The notes under the pieces were generated by a model that was not told the DNA's origin, did not search any database, and saw only the letters and a list, made by a program, of their open reading frames with translations. The position numbers and the translations under genes were made by a program. Below, one piece after another: positions 1-9,270 of a stretch of 64,000 bases of DNA. Source of the DNA: Roseibium sp. MMSF_3412 (GTDB taxonomy: Bacteria; Pseudomonadota; Alphaproteobacteria; Rhizobiales; Stappiaceae); contig NZ_JASHJI010000002.1 of NCBI RefSeq assembly GCF_030733265.1, forward strand, positions 495,402-559,401. Direction: 5' to 3'. The first letter of the stretch is position 1. The number at the start of each line of letters is the position of its first letter.

Positions 1-1
1 C

Positions 2-427
2 CGCATGACGCATATCGTGTGGCGTGACCGCGACGCGAATCCCTGGCTTTCTGCCGCACGGGAGGTTCTCTTGACCCATCTGCCCCAGCCAGACGCCAAC
101 GCGCCGTCCTGCGGTCCGGGACCGTTTTCCATGGCCGACGAAGCCGCAACGCGCGCCATCATGGAAGCGGCCGGGTTCCGGAACATCCGCTTTGAAAGGC
201 TCGATGCGCAGGTTCTGGTCGGGCGCACCGTCGACGAAGCGATCGCCTTTCAACTCGCGCTCGGACCGGCCGGAGAGATTTTCAGAGTGGCGGGAGCGGA
301 AGCCCTGGCAAAGAAGACCGAGATAGAAACCGATCTCCAGCGCCTGTTCGAAACTGTTCCCAAGGACGGGAGTGGACTTTGGATGGACAGTTCTTCATGG
401 GTAATCCATGCGGATGCGGCGGAATGA
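2..427 (+). CDS. C-terminal part of a class I SAM-dependent methyltransferase (truncated by window edge)
   Basis: The reading frame is open to the left edge, so the visible 140 residues from the first Met are probably only the C-terminal half of a larger protein. The segment with GPGPFSMADEAATRAIMEAAGF, followed by a beta-rich tail carrying an F-E-R-L-D element, is typical of the region after the SAM-binding core in UbiE/small-molecule class I methyltransferases, where a helix and the last strands close the fold. The SAM-binding glycine motif itself lies outside the window, so the substrate cannot be guessed. It converges on the next gene with about 70 bp between the two stop codons. Confidence 0.6.
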   Translation, partial: RMTHIVWRDRDANPWLSAAREVLLTHLPQPDANAPSCGPGPFSMADEAATRAIMEAAGFRNIRFERLDAQVLVGRTVDEAIAFQLALGPAGEIFRVAGAEALAKKTEIETDLQRLFETVPKDGSGLWMDSSSWVIHADAAE

Positions 428-499
428 TCGCTGAACCGGCTCTTCGTGCGATGCCCGGTCGGCGTACGCAGACCCCGTCCGGATCATCCCCGCACTCAC

Positions 500-2857
500 T
501 CAGATCCGCCGGCCCGCCGTCAGGCCGTTGACCTTCTCGATGATGGACGCCGCATCGATCCCGAAATGCCTGTAGAGGTCGCCGATCGTGCCGGTCTGTC
601 CGAAATGCTCGACACCGAGCGGAATCGTCTGATGACCTGCAACGCTGCCGAGCCAGGCGAGCGTTGCCGGATGACCGTCGATGACGGTGATCAGTCTGCA
701 GTGGCGCGGCAGGCCCTCCATCAACCGCTCGATATGCGAAACGGCAGCAGCGTTCCCGCGCGACCGTGCCCGCTGCGCAGCGGTCCAGCCGGCGTTCAGC
801 CTGTCGGCGGAGGTGACGGCCAGAACGCCGACATCGCGCCGGTTCCCTGCAAGCAATCCCGCGGCCTTGATGGCTTGCGGGGCGGCAACACCCTGATAGG
901 CGATCACGACCTCGCAATTCGGACCGGGTTTGCGCATCCAGTAGGCTCCGTCAATCGCCCCCTGTCGGAAGTCCTCGTCGGCGCGTTTGACGGGTTGCTC
1001 GATCGGATTGGTCGACAGGCGCAGGTAAACCGAGCCACCGGTCTCGTCGCGCAGCCAGGTCCGCTCGTCCGGATCGCCTTCCCCTTCCCGCTGAAGATAG
1101 TCGAAAGCCCATTCCATGATCACGGCGAGTTCGTCGGCAAAGGCCGGTTCGAAGGCGGCAAGCCCATCCTGACTCATGCCGATCAGCGGCGTGCCGACGG
1201 ACTGGTGCGCCCCGCCCTCTGGTGCGAGGGTCGCACCGGACGGCGTACCGACGATCATGAACCTGGCATCCTGATAGCAGGCATAGTTGAGGGCATCGAG
1301 CCCGCGGCAGACGAAGGGATCATAAACGGTTCCGATCGGGATAAGACGGCGTCCGAAAAGAGAATGCGACAGCCCGGCTGCGCCCAGGAGCAGGAACAGG
1401 TTCATTTCCGCAATGCCGAGCTCGATATGCTGACCTTCCGGCGTGAATTCCCACTTCGCTGTTGACGGAATGCGGTTTTCGATGAAGGCATCGGCCATGG
1501 CATGGCGGGCGAACAGTTTCCGCCGATTGACCCAGGGTCCAAGATTGGTGGTTCCAGTGACATCCGGCGAGGTCGTGACAATCCGTTCGGCGAGCCTGCT
1601 GTCCCCCTTTGACAGATCATCCAGCACCTTGCCGAAGGCCATCTGCGTGGAGATTTCACCGCCCGGCTGCAGCGCGATCCGGGGCACGTCGATGCGGGCA
1701 TCGGAGTAGCGCCGCGTTCCCCTGGAAAAAAACGGAACCTGAGCGAGGAAAACCTTCAGGGCCTGAATGTCCTGAACTGTTGCGAACGGTTCCCATTCAT
1801 CGCCCTCCGGCACACCCATATGCGCCTGCCACTCCCGCATCTGGGCCTTGTTCATCAGGCCGCCATGGTTGTCCTTGTGTCCCGCAATCGGTGTCCCCCA
1901 TCCCTTGACGGTGTAGGCGAGAAAGCAGGTCGGACGGTCATGGTCGATCGCGGCAAACGCTTCCGCCATCGTCTGCGTGCAGTTCCCGCCCAGATTTTCC
2001 ATCAGGTCGGCGAGGTCCGCATCGCTGCGCCGGTCGATCAAAGCGGTGACATCGCCCTGGTCGCCCAGATCGTCCATAAGCCGTTGCCGCCAGACGGCCC
2101 CGCCCATGAAGGTCAGGGCAGAATAGTCCTGGTTTGAACAGGCATCGATCCATTCGCGCAATCGCGCACCGCCCGGCTCGGCAAAGGCGGCGCGTTGCAG
2201 CGCGCCGTATTTCACGCGAACGACGTCCCAGCCGAAGGCGTCGAATGTTTTTTCCACCCTGTCGAACAGGCCTTCGCGAACGATGCCGTCAAGCGACTGC
2301 CGGTTATAGTCGATGATCCACCAGCAGTTTCTGAGATCATTTTTCCAACCTTCCTGCAGGGCCTCGTAGACATTGCCTTCATCGAGTTCTGCATCACCGA
2401 CAAGGGCGATCATCCGGCCCACCGGGCGGTCCGGTGACCAGGATTTGGCGCTGATGTAGTCCTGAACCAGTGAGGCAAAGGACGTGATCGCAACGCCAAG
2501 ACCGACCGAGCCCGTGGAGAAATCGACATCGTCAATGTCCTTGGTGCGCGACGGGTAGGACTGTACGCCACCGAAACCCCGGAAGTTCTCCATTTTCTCA
2601 CGGGTCTGATTGCCCATCAGGTATTGGATTGCGTGAAAGACAGGCGACGCATGCGGCTTGACGGCAACGCGGTCCTCGGGCCTCAACGCGGAAAAATAGA
2701 GCGCAGTCATGATCGACACCATCGACGCCGAACTTGCCTGGTGACCACCTACCTTTATCCCGTCCACCTTCGGCCTGATGTGGTTCGCATGATGGATCAT
2801 CCAGTGCGACAGCCAAAGCAGCCGCTGTTCGATTGTCTTCAGATGCTCGATGCCCAT
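500..2857 (-). CDS. Homodimeric 2-oxoacid dehydrogenase E1 / transketolase-like enzyme (MdeB- or AceE-like)
   Basis: This 785-residue thiamine diphosphate enzyme resembles the single-chain E1 of pyruvate dehydrogenase (AceE) but is about 100 residues shorter. Visible landmarks are an N-terminal HHANHIRPKVDG stretch, the ThDP/Mg site GDAELDEGN with a downstream N-R-Q-S-L-D, and a pyrimidine-binding domain with a GIAEMNLFL segment. Such AceE-like proteins beside an Lrp regulator recall Pseudomonas putida mdeB/mdeR, where MdeB is proposed to oxidise 2-oxobutyrate released from methionine. No methionine gamma-lyase gene is seen nearby, so the substrate (pyruvate, 2-oxobutyrate or another oxoacid) is inference. 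No E2/E3 genes lie next to it. It is transcribed divergently from the Lrp gene. Confidence 0.75.
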   Translation of the reverse strand: MGIEHLKTIEQRLLWLSHWMIHHANHIRPKVDGIKVGGHQASSASMVSIMTALYFSALRPEDRVAVKPHASPVFHAIQYLMGNQTREKMENFRGFGGVQSYPSRTKDIDDVDFSTGSVGLGVAITSFASLVQDYISAKSWSPDRPVGRMIALVGDAELDEGNVYEALQEGWKNDLRNCWWIIDYNRQSLDGIVREGLFDRVEKTFDAFGWDVVRVKYGALQRAAFAEPGGARLREWIDACSNQDYSALTFMGGAVWRQRLMDDLGDQGDVTALIDRRSDADLADLMENLGGNCTQTMAEAFAAIDHDRPTCFLAYTVKGWGTPIAGHKDNHGGLMNKAQMREWQAHMGVPEGDEWEPFATVQDIQALKVFLAQVPFFSRGTRRYSDARIDVPRIALQPGGEISTQMAFGKVLDDLSKGDSRLAERIVTTSPDVTGTTNLGPWVNRRKLFARHAMADAFIENRIPSTAKWEFTPEGQHIELGIAEMNLFLLLGAAGLSHSLFGRRLIPIGTVYDPFVCRGLDALNYACYQDARFMIVGTPSGATLAPEGGAHQSVGTPLIGMSQDGLAAFEPAFADELAVIMEWAFDYLQREGEGDPDERTWLRDETGGSVYLRLSTNPIEQPVKRADEDFRQGAIDGAYWMRKPGPNCEVVIAYQGVAAPQAIKAAGLLAGNRRDVGVLAVTSADRLNAGWTAAQRARSRGNAAAVSHIERLMEGLPRHCRLITVIDGHPATLAWLGSVAGHQTIPLGVEHFGQTGTIGDLYRHFGIDAASIIEKVNGLTAGRRI

Positions 2858-2979
2858 TGCCCGGTTCCCGATACGTTTGGATTTTGTGTCAATCTATCGC
2901 CGGCGCGTGACGGGATTCTTGCTATTTCATACGTCTATTGGGTAGATATTGGCGTCATTCATCAAAAAAAGGTCTCACT

Positions 2980-3450
2980 GTGGTGAAATCCACCAACCTG
3001 GACGCCTTCGATATCCAGATCCTGCGCGAACTGCGTCAGAACGGCAGAATCTCCCTTCAGGACCTGTCGGAACGCGTCGGCCTCAGCCCGACACCGGTTG
3101 CGCGCAGACTGCGTCAGCTGGAAGATGGCGGCATCGTCACAGGGTACTGTGCGCTCATCGACGAGGTCGCCCTCGGATATGAAGTCTCCGTCTTTGTCTC
3201 GGTGCAGCTGGACAAGCAGGTGGACATCACGCTGGACCAGTTCGAAACCGCGATCCAGACCTTTCCGGAAGTCGTGGACTGCTGGCTCATGACCGGAAAC
3301 CGGGACTACCTCCTGCGCGTTGCAACGACCGGGCTCGCGGCATTCGAGACGTTCCTGACCGGGAAACTCACCAAGGTTCCGGGCGTTGCCAATATCGAGA
3401 GTTCGATCCCGCTGCGGCGCGTGAAATCGGGTGTCGCCCGCACGCCTTAG
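2980..3450 (+). CDS. Lrp/AsnC family transcriptional regulator
   Basis: A 156-residue Lrp/AsnC protein. The N-terminal winged helix (FDIQILRELRQNGRISLQDL, then SPTPVARRLRQLEDGGIVTG) is followed by an alpha-beta RAM domain that binds amino acids and drives oligomerisation. I start it at the GTG at 2980 (a second GTG follows at 2983), because AAAGG lies 7-8 bp upstream and the length matches the family; the longer frame begins with a TTG at 2938 and adds a non-conserved peptide. It is divergent from the E1 gene across a ~120-bp promoter region, so it probably senses an amino acid whose breakdown feeds that enzyme. Confidence 0.88.
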   Translation: MVKSTNLDAFDIQILRELRQNGRISLQDLSERVGLSPTPVARRLRQLEDGGIVTGYCALIDEVALGYEVSVFVSVQLDKQVDITLDQFETAIQTFPEVVDCWLMTGNRDYLLRVATTGLAAFETFLTGKLTKVPGVANIESSIPLRRVKSGVARTP

Positions 3451-3520
3451 GCAAGGCCCTGTTGCAAGCACGTTGATCGGACATACATTCGGCGACGACG
3501 GACTATGGAAGATAGCGACC

Positions 3521-3560
3521 CATCCTTCGAGACAGCGCTTCGCGCTTCCTCAGGATGAGG
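3521..3560. repeat. REP-like interspersed palindromic element
   Basis: A 40-bp imperfect palindrome: CATCCTTCGAGA at the left is mirrored by CTCAGGATGAGG at the right, around a core AGCGCTTCGCGCT that can fold on itself. Intergenic elements of this look are common in many Hyphomicrobiales genomes. Only one copy is seen here. Confidence 0.45.
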
Positions 3561-3682
3561 ACGTGCGGTCTCCCTGTCCGTCATTCCGGACAAGTGAGGC
3601 AGAGCCGAACGCCGATCCGGAAAGACGATGGAAAGAGGGCGCACACATTCGAATCACAGTCTGCGACATGCGAACGAAAAAG

Positions 3683-3712
3683 GGCCGGCTTCCGGGGAAC
3701 CTGAAGCCGGCC
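3683..3712 (-). terminator. Rho-independent terminator of the aldehyde dehydrogenase operon
   Basis: A perfect 10-bp stem (GGCCGGCTTC / GAAGCCGGCC) with a 10-nt loop, followed on the minus strand by CTTTTTCG. It sits about 30 bp past the stop codon of the minus-strand aldehyde dehydrogenase. Confidence 0.75.
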
Positions 3713-3740
3713 AAGGCAAGCAGGAATAGCTGATGTGGGA

Positions 3741-5234
3741 TCAGCCGATCCTTGCCGCGATGCTCTTTGTCTTGCAGTAGCTGACCAGGCCTTCCAGACC
3801 CTTCTCACGGCCAAAGCCCGACTTCTTGTTTCCACCGAACGGGACTTCGATCCCGCCGGCAAAATACTCGTTTATGTAGATCTGACCGGCATCGATCCCG
3901 CGGGCAAGCCGGTGCGCCTTCGCGAAGTCCGAAGTATAGATCCCAGCGACAAGGCCGTACTGGCAGTCATTGGCAAGCGCCAGAGCGTGGTCCGCATCGT
4001 CTGCAATCTGGACTGTCAGGACCGGCCCGAAGATTTCCTCGCGGGCGAGTTCATTATCTGCCGAAACGGCATCGACAATGGTCGGCTCGAAGAACCAGCC
4101 GCAACCCGTTGCCGGGTCTTCGGTAACGGAGCCCCCGGTAACAATATCTGACCCGTCGGCCCTGGCCCGGTCCAGAAAACCGTTGATCTTGCCAAGGTGC
4201 TCGGACGAATTCACCGGTCCGACATCCGGATTGCCGAGACCGTGCCCAAGCTTCAGGGCCTTGGTCCGCGCCACAAGCTCTGCAACGAAGTCGTCATGAA
4301 TGCTCTTCTCGATCACCAGCCGCGAACCCGCAGAACAGATCTGCCCCGCGTTTTCATAGATCGCACCGAGCACACCGGAAACCGCCTGCTCCCGGTCGCA
4401 ATCCGCCAGGACGACAACGGGAGACTTGCCGCCGAGTTCCAGGACGACGCGGGTGATGTCTTCCGCCGCCGCCTTCATCACGGTTCGGCCTGTCTGAACC
4501 GAGCCGGTGAAGGTGATGTGATCGACATCGGGATGCGCGGTCAGCGGCGCGCCGGTTTCTGCGCCCGTACCGGTCACGACGTTGCAGACACCTTCCGGCA
4601 AACCGGCCTTGAACAGGAGATCTGCCAGCAGCAACGCGGTAAAAGGCGTTTGTTCCGCAGGCTTTGCCACGATGGTGCACCCGGCCGCCAGCGCAGGTGC
4701 AAACCCGCGTGCGGCCGTTGAGATCGGGAAGTTCCAGGGAATGATATGGGCCGTCACGCCGACCGGTTCATGGATCGTGTAGCCGACATAATCCGGACCG
4801 AGCGGAAAACTGTCGCCTTGCAGCTTGTCGCAGGCCCCGGCGTAATATTCGAAGGCGCGCGCCGCCCCGCGAACGTCGCCCATTGCTTCTTGCAACGCCT
4901 TGCCACTGTCCAGCGTTTCCACCACGGCAAGCAGATCCAGGTTCTCAAGGATTAGCGCGGATGCCCGCTGCAGGATGCGCGAGCGTTCAACAGGGGCTGT
5001 GTCGCGCCAGACCGTGTCGAATGCCCGGCGCGACGAGGCAACGGCCTGGTCGATATCCTCTTTCGTTCCGGCCGTGAAGCGCGCGAATGGCGTGGCGGAG
5101 CCCGGATCGAAACTCTCCATGGTCCGGTTATGCGCCGGCTGCGAGAACGCCCCGTCGATAAAGTGCCCGGCAGGCAGCAAGCCAAGCGTCCCGGTGCTCC
5201 TGTACTCCGCGATCAAGTCGTTTGCTTTTGACAT
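3741..5234 (-). CDS. NAD(P)-dependent aldehyde dehydrogenase
   Basis: A 497-residue aldehyde dehydrogenase. The general-base glutamate lies in LELGGKSP and the catalytic cysteine in NAGQICSAGSR; the C-terminus (FGREKGLEGLVSY) is that of the betaine/gamma-aminobutyraldehyde-type branch. It oxidises an aldehyde to its acid in the cytoplasm. I start it at the ATG at 5234, which follows the stop of the upstream enolase-superfamily gene by 1 bp and has GGGAGAG upstream; the longer frame would overlap that gene by 80 bp. It is the last gene of a two-gene unit diverging from the MocR regulator. The neighbouring amine/alcohol oxidases would make aldehydes, so it may complete their pathway. Confidence 0.85.
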   Translation of the reverse strand: MSKANDLIAEYRSTGTLGLLPAGHFIDGAFSQPAHNRTMESFDPGSATPFARFTAGTKEDIDQAVASSRRAFDTVWRDTAPVERSRILQRASALILENLDLLAVVETLDSGKALQEAMGDVRGAARAFEYYAGACDKLQGDSFPLGPDYVGYTIHEPVGVTAHIIPWNFPISTAARGFAPALAAGCTIVAKPAEQTPFTALLLADLLFKAGLPEGVCNVVTGTGAETGAPLTAHPDVDHITFTGSVQTGRTVMKAAAEDITRVVLELGGKSPVVVLADCDREQAVSGVLGAIYENAGQICSAGSRLVIEKSIHDDFVAELVARTKALKLGHGLGNPDVGPVNSSEHLGKINGFLDRARADGSDIVTGGSVTEDPATGCGWFFEPTIVDAVSADNELAREEIFGPVLTVQIADDADHALALANDCQYGLVAGIYTSDFAKAHRLARGIDAGQIYINEYFAGGIEVPFGGNKKSGFGREKGLEGLVSYCKTKSIAARIG

Positions 5235-5235
5235 G

Positions 5236-6342
5236 TCAGCTCTCCCGGGAACTGATCTTGTAGGTGGATTTCGCAAGCCACTCCGGATTGATCTCCACAC
5301 CCCATCCCGGTGCATCCGTCACCGTCGCGTGGCCATCCGTGATCGTGTAGGGCGAGGAAAAGTAAAGGTCGGTCTGCCAGGGATAATAGTCTTCCTGCTC
5401 GATCGAGAACTCGAGATACTTGCCGGCATTCGGAATTGCCCTGAGCAGATGCATGGTGAACAGGGTCACCAGCGACAGGTTGGCTGCGTGCGGCGTACAC
5501 GGTATGCCCGCCTGATCGGCCATCTCGGCCACCTGCATGGTGCGCAGCATACCGCCGAGATAACAGACATCCGGCTGGATGATGTCGACAACCCGCTGGT
5601 CGATCATGCGCTGCCAGTCGACCAGAGAGCAATCCTGCTCCCCGCCCGTCACATCGATCTCAAGCGCCTCGCTCACCTGCTTGGTCTGGTCGTAATGCCA
5701 GTAGGGACACGGCTCCTCGTAATGCGAAATGCCATTGTCCTGAAGGAAATGGCCGATCTCGATGGCCTTTTGCGGCGAATAGCAGGAATTGGCATCGACA
5801 AGAAGCGCGGTCTCGTCGGAAAAGGCCCGGCGCATTGTCGGAACGATCTCTTCCGTCCGGCCCGGCCATTCGTCCTGATCGCGCCCGCATTCCGCACCGA
5901 TCCGGAACTTGAAGGCTGTGAAGCCGAAATCGTCCTGCTGCTTTTTCAGACGGTCGGCCTCATCCTGCGCCGTGATGTCCCGCTTCATCGACGAGCCGTA
6001 GGCACGGACCCTGCCCGGTGTTCCGCCGAGAAGCTCACAGACCGGTTTGCCTTCCAGCTTGCCTCTGAGATCGAACAGTGCGGTGTCGAGCCCGCCCATG
6101 GCCCGGCGCAGATAGGAGCCCGGGAACTTGTGCTCCCTGTCCGGAATGATGTCCATCAGGCGCGCAATGTCGAACGCATCTTCCCCCAGTGCATAAGGAG
6201 CAACCTGGCGATGCACCACTTCGGCGGTGATATCGGCATAGTACGGCGCAACCTGCCCCCACCCGGCGGCTCCGCTGTCCGCCGTTACCCGGACAAAGCA
6301 GACGAATTCGTCTGTAAATGTTTCTATCGATTGGATTTTCAT
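5236..6342 (-). CDS. Mandelate racemase/muconate lactonizing enzyme family protein (enolase superfamily)
   Basis: A 368-residue enolase-superfamily enzyme with an N-terminal capping domain and a (beta/alpha)7beta barrel. The metal ligands are predicted as D183 (in LVDANS), E209 (in HYEEP) and E235 (in GGEQD). The acid/base set is K145 in KFR on one side and a D258/H285 dyad ([12 protein letters not shown]) on the other, the mandelate-racemase subgroup layout. It would abstract the alpha-proton of a carboxylate and then racemise it or, as most family members do, dehydrate a sugar acid. The substrate is unknown. It precedes the aldehyde dehydrogenase with a 1-bp gap and shares a ~130-bp promoter region with the divergent MocR gene. 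Confidence 0.8.
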   Translation of the reverse strand: MKIQSIETFTDEFVCFVRVTADSGAAGWGQVAPYYADITAEVVHRQVAPYALGEDAFDIARLMDIIPDREHKFPGSYLRRAMGGLDTALFDLRGKLEGKPVCELLGGTPGRVRAYGSSMKRDITAQDEADRLKKQQDDFGFTAFKFRIGAECGRDQDEWPGRTEEIVPTMRRAFSDETALLVDANSCYSPQKAIEIGHFLQDNGISHYEEPCPYWHYDQTKQVSEALEIDVTGGEQDCSLVDWQRMIDQRVVDIIQPDVCYLGGMLRTMQVAEMADQAGIPCTPHAANLSLVTLFTMHLLRAIPNAGKYLEFSIEQEDYYPWQTDLYFSSPYTITDGHATVTDAPGWGVEINPEWLAKSTYKISSRES

Positions 6343-6413
6343 AGTTGCATCAGGCTCTTGCGGCAGAGGTCTCCGCGGGAAAAACTTGGGTCTCTCCGAG
6401 CTAACCTACGCAT

Positions 6414-6436
6414 AATTGGACTTGATTTAAGGTCCG
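6414..6436. promoter_or_regulatory. Candidate MocR operator between divergent genes
   Basis: AATTGGACT, 10 nt, then TCCG. Nearly the same pair (AATTGGACT, 9 nt, TCCG) recurs at 7975-7996 before the transporter operon, so the MocR protein may bind both. This rests on two copies only. Confidence 0.35.
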
Positions 6437-6472
6437 TTTTGCTGAAAGTCTCATACCAATTGGGAGGGAAGC

Positions 6473-7972
6473 ATGAAACGGCACGCCGGTGCGGTGCTGT
6501 CATCCATCAAGATCGACAAGTCCGCGGAAAAGAAAATCTCGATCCAGCTCTACATGTCCCTGCGCGATCTGCTTCTGGCGGGCGCGCTGACACCGGGTGA
6601 AAGATTGCCCGCGACCCGAACCCTGGCACAGGAAATAGGGGTCTCGCGCACCACGGTGATCGACGCGATCGACCGGCTGATCTCCGAGGGCCTCCTGGAA
6701 GCGCGGGTTGGGTCCGGAACGTTTGTCAGCGAAGCTTTGAATGCCCGGCTGGCCCCGAAACCGACCGCGGCGGCAGATAACATCGTTCCGGTCGTCCCGC
6801 GCCTGTCGCATGCGTCCCGGCACGCAATCCCGGATTTTGCCCCCCGTGCGCGTCTGCCGCACAGGTCCGAAGCCTTTGTGACGGCCCTACCGGCGCTGGA
6901 CGCCTTTCCCATGGCGCAATGGGCAAAACTGTCGGCGCGCCACTGGCGCAAGGAGCGCGACCACGTCACAGGCTACGGCGAACCATCCGGATATCCGGGT
7001 CTCAGGAATGCGATTGCGCGCCAGCTCAATGCCTCGCGCGGCATCAAGTGCGCGCCGGAGCAGATCTTCATCACCAACGGCGCCCAGCGCGCCTTTTCAC
7101 TCGTCGGCGGCATGCTGGTCAATCCGGGCGAACCGATCTGGTTTGAAAACCCCGGCGCGATCGGTGCGCGCAATGCCTTTGTCGCGATCGGCGCGTCCCC
7201 TGTACCGGTTACGGTCGACGAGGATGGTCTGTGCATCGAAGACGGCTTGTCGAAAGCCCCGCACTTCCGCCTCGCCTTCGTCACCCCGTCGCACCAGCAA
7301 CCGCTCGGGCATGTCATGAGCCTGTCCCGGCGGCTTGCGCTTTTGAAGGCGGCCAACGATGCCGACGCGATGATCGTGGAAGACGACTATGACGGTGAAT
7401 TCTACTACGGCGATCAGCCGCCGCCGACGCTCAAGAGCATCGATACGCACGGGCGGGTCATCTATGTCGGCACCTTTTCCAAATCCCTGTTTCCCGCTCT
7501 CAGGCTTGGCTTCGTCCTTGTCCCCGAACCCCTGGTGGAGAGCTTTGAGCGCGTCTGCCAGACCTGGCTCGCCGGTGTGCCTACCGTCACCCAGGCGATC
7601 GTTGCCGACTTCATGGACGAGGGTATGTTCGCCACCCATATCCGCACCATGCGCCAGCTCTACCGGGAGCGTCACGACGCACTGATGGAGGAAGCCCGAA
7701 GACTGGCGGGCAAGATCGATCTTCAGCCGACAAGAAGCGGCTTTCACGCCGTTGGACTCGTGCACCCGTCCCTTGACGAGAACCTGATTGTGGCGAAAGC
7801 TGCCGAAGAAGGCATCACCACGGTGCCCCTGTCCCGCTACGCGCTTGCCCCGATCTCACAACGCGGTCTCGTGCTCGGCTTTGGCAGCACCAACCCTGAC
7901 GAAATCCGAAAAGGCATCGACATACTTGAGAAAATTGTCACGACCGGCCATTGTGAAAGACTGTCTGCCTGA
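6473..7972 (+). CDS. MocR-type regulator (GntR wHTH fused to PLP aminotransferase domain)
   Basis: A 499-residue fusion. Residues ~20-85 form a GntR winged helix (LPATRTLAQEIGVSRTTVID, then EGLLEARVGSGTFV). Residues ~130-490 form a fold-type I aminotransferase domain, with the PLP lysine in TFSKSLFPALRLGF and a D-Y-D cofactor segment in VEDDYDGEF. Family members such as GabR and TauR activate catabolic genes for amines and amino acids, using PLP to sense the ligand. GGAGGGAAG sits just before the ATG. It lies between the dehydratase/dehydrogenase unit and the transporter/oxidase operon and is the obvious regulator of both. Confidence 0.88.
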   Translation: MKRHAGAVLSSIKIDKSAEKKISIQLYMSLRDLLLAGALTPGERLPATRTLAQEIGVSRTTVIDAIDRLISEGLLEARVGSGTFVSEALNARLAPKPTAAADNIVPVVPRLSHASRHAIPDFAPRARLPHRSEAFVTALPALDAFPMAQWAKLSARHWRKERDHVTGYGEPSGYPGLRNAIARQLNASRGIKCAPEQIFITNGAQRAFSLVGGMLVNPGEPIWFENPGAIGARNAFVAIGASPVPVTVDEDGLCIEDGLSKAPHFRLAFVTPSHQQPLGHVMSLSRRLALLKAANDADAMIVEDDYDGEFYYGDQPPPTLKSIDTHGRVIYVGTFSKSLFPALRLGFVLVPEPLVESFERVCQTWLAGVPTVTQAIVADFMDEGMFATHIRTMRQLYRERHDALMEEARRLAGKIDLQPTRSGFHAVGLVHPSLDENLIVAKAAEEGITTVPLSRYALAPISQRGLVLGFGSTNPDEIRKGIDILEKIVTTGHCERLSA

Positions 7973-7974
7973 TG

Positions 7975-7996
7975 AATTGGACTGCTAAATTATCCG
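7975..7996. promoter_or_regulatory. Second copy of candidate MocR operator
   Basis: AATTGGACT and TCCG separated by 9 nt, matching the element at 6414-6436. It lies in the ~100-bp region between the MocR stop and the solute-binding protein start; GGCCAATCC 20 bp downstream partly mirrors the first half. Confidence 0.33.
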
Positions 7997-8076
7997 CAAT
8001 GGCTATATTTAACAGGCCAATCCACTTCTAACCTTTGTTTTCGCTTTTTTTGCTGTGCGCAGTCATGGAGGAAGTC

Positions 8077-9153
8077 ATGCATTTCAAATCAACTCTAGCT
8101 GGCCTTTTGGCGGCAACCATGCTCGCCGGTGCCGGATCGGCACAGGCCGAGACGCTTCGCCTGTTGACCTGGGGCTCCTATGCGCCGGATGAACTGATTG
8201 AGAAGTTCGAGGCGGAATATCCGGATATCGACGTCGAGGTGACCTTTTCCAACAACGAGGAAATGATCGCAAAGCTGCGCGCCACCGGTGGTGCCGGTTT
8301 CGACCTCGCACAGCCCAGCCATGACCGCATCTATGCAGCCCAGCTGGAATACGACATCTACAAACCGCTCGACCTTTCCAAGATCGACACGTCCGTGATG
8401 GAGGCAAAGCTCCTGGATGGCGTGAAGGCCAACACCACGATCGAGGGCGAAGTCTATGCCGTTCCGCACCAGTGGGGCACCTCGGGCCTCATGGCCGACA
8501 AGACCAAGGCTCCCGGGCTGAAAAGCTGGGCTGACCTCTGCAATCCGGAATACAAGGGCAAGACCTCCATGCGCCTGAAGCGCACGATCCTGCTCGGCAC
8601 CGCGTTCTCCATGGGTGAAGACCCGTTCGCAGCCTATTCCGACCTTGAGAAATATCAGGGCATCCTCGACAAGGTTGCGGACAAGCTGATCGAGTGCAAG
8701 GACAACATCAAGGCCTACTGGAAGGGCGGCGACGACCTCTCCGCCATGATGCTCTCGGGTGAAATCGTCGGTTCCGAAACCTGGGATTCAACGGCCTACA
8801 AACTGTTCGACCAGAATGAAAACATCGTTTTCGTGCCGCCGGCGGAAGGCGCGCTTGCCTGGATCGACACCTTCGCGCTGCCGCGCAAGGCCAAGGCGGA
8901 CGATGCTGCCTACAAGTGGATCAACTTCGTGCTTCGCCCGGAAAACGTCACGCTGATGTCTGCCAGCACCGGTGCCATCGCAGCTGTCCAGGGTGGTCAG
9001 GACCTGTTGCCGGAAGACAAGAAGGCAGCGGTCAACGCGGCCTTCACCAAGGAAGACATCGACAACCTGAAATTCTTCGCCAACATTCCTCCGGGAGTGG
9101 AAGACATGGAAGGCAAGACGCTTGAAAAGATCAAGGCGGCGACAGGCGGCTGA
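8077..9153 (+). CDS. ABC transporter periplasmic binding protein, spermidine/putrescine (PotD/PotF) type
   Basis: A 358-residue exported binding protein. The signal peptide is MHFKSTLAGLLAATMLAGAG followed by a SAQA-E cleavage site. The mature protein opens with LRLLTWGSYAPDELIEKFEA, typical of PotD/PotF-type proteins, and has GFDLAQPSHDRI and a VGSETWDS segment. I chose the ATG at 8077, which has GGAGGAAG 3-9 bp upstream, over TTG and ATG codons further up. It delivers a small cationic or amine-like solute to the permeases encoded just downstream; the exact ligand cannot be read from the sequence. A hairpin separates it from the ATPase gene, which would give more binding protein than membrane parts. 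Confidence 0.88.
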   Translation: MHFKSTLAGLLAATMLAGAGSAQAETLRLLTWGSYAPDELIEKFEAEYPDIDVEVTFSNNEEMIAKLRATGGAGFDLAQPSHDRIYAAQLEYDIYKPLDLSKIDTSVMEAKLLDGVKANTTIEGEVYAVPHQWGTSGLMADKTKAPGLKSWADLCNPEYKGKTSMRLKRTILLGTAFSMGEDPFAAYSDLEKYQGILDKVADKLIECKDNIKAYWKGGDDLSAMMLSGEIVGSETWDSTAYKLFDQNENIVFVPPAEGALAWIDTFALPRKAKADDAAYKWINFVLRPENVTLMSASTGAIAAVQGGQDLLPEDKKAAVNAAFTKEDIDNLKFFANIPPGVEDMEGKTLEKIKAATGG

Positions 9154-9208
9154 TGATCGCGGGGCAGTCCCGTCTGCCCTTCAATGAAAAGAGCTAGGCT
9201 CCACAAAA

Positions 9209-9240
9209 AGGGGGATATCGCGCAAAACCGGTATCCCCCT
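9209..9240 (+). terminator. Intercistronic hairpin after the binding-protein gene
   Basis: A perfect 9-bp stem (AGGGGGATA / TATCCCCCT) with a 14-nt loop, followed by ACTTTCTG, which lacks a real T-run. It fits a leaky terminator or 3'-end stabiliser that raises the amount of binding-protein mRNA over the downstream transporter genes. Confidence 0.6.
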
Positions 9241-9270
9241 ACTTTCTGACTTTGCAGCTGGCGTGCCCTG

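Noticed and set aside
4900..6600. 566-aa open frame opposite the aldehyde dehydrogenase and dehydratase genes
   Set aside because: It spans two clear antisense genes and their divergent promoter. No ribosome site or domain supports it.
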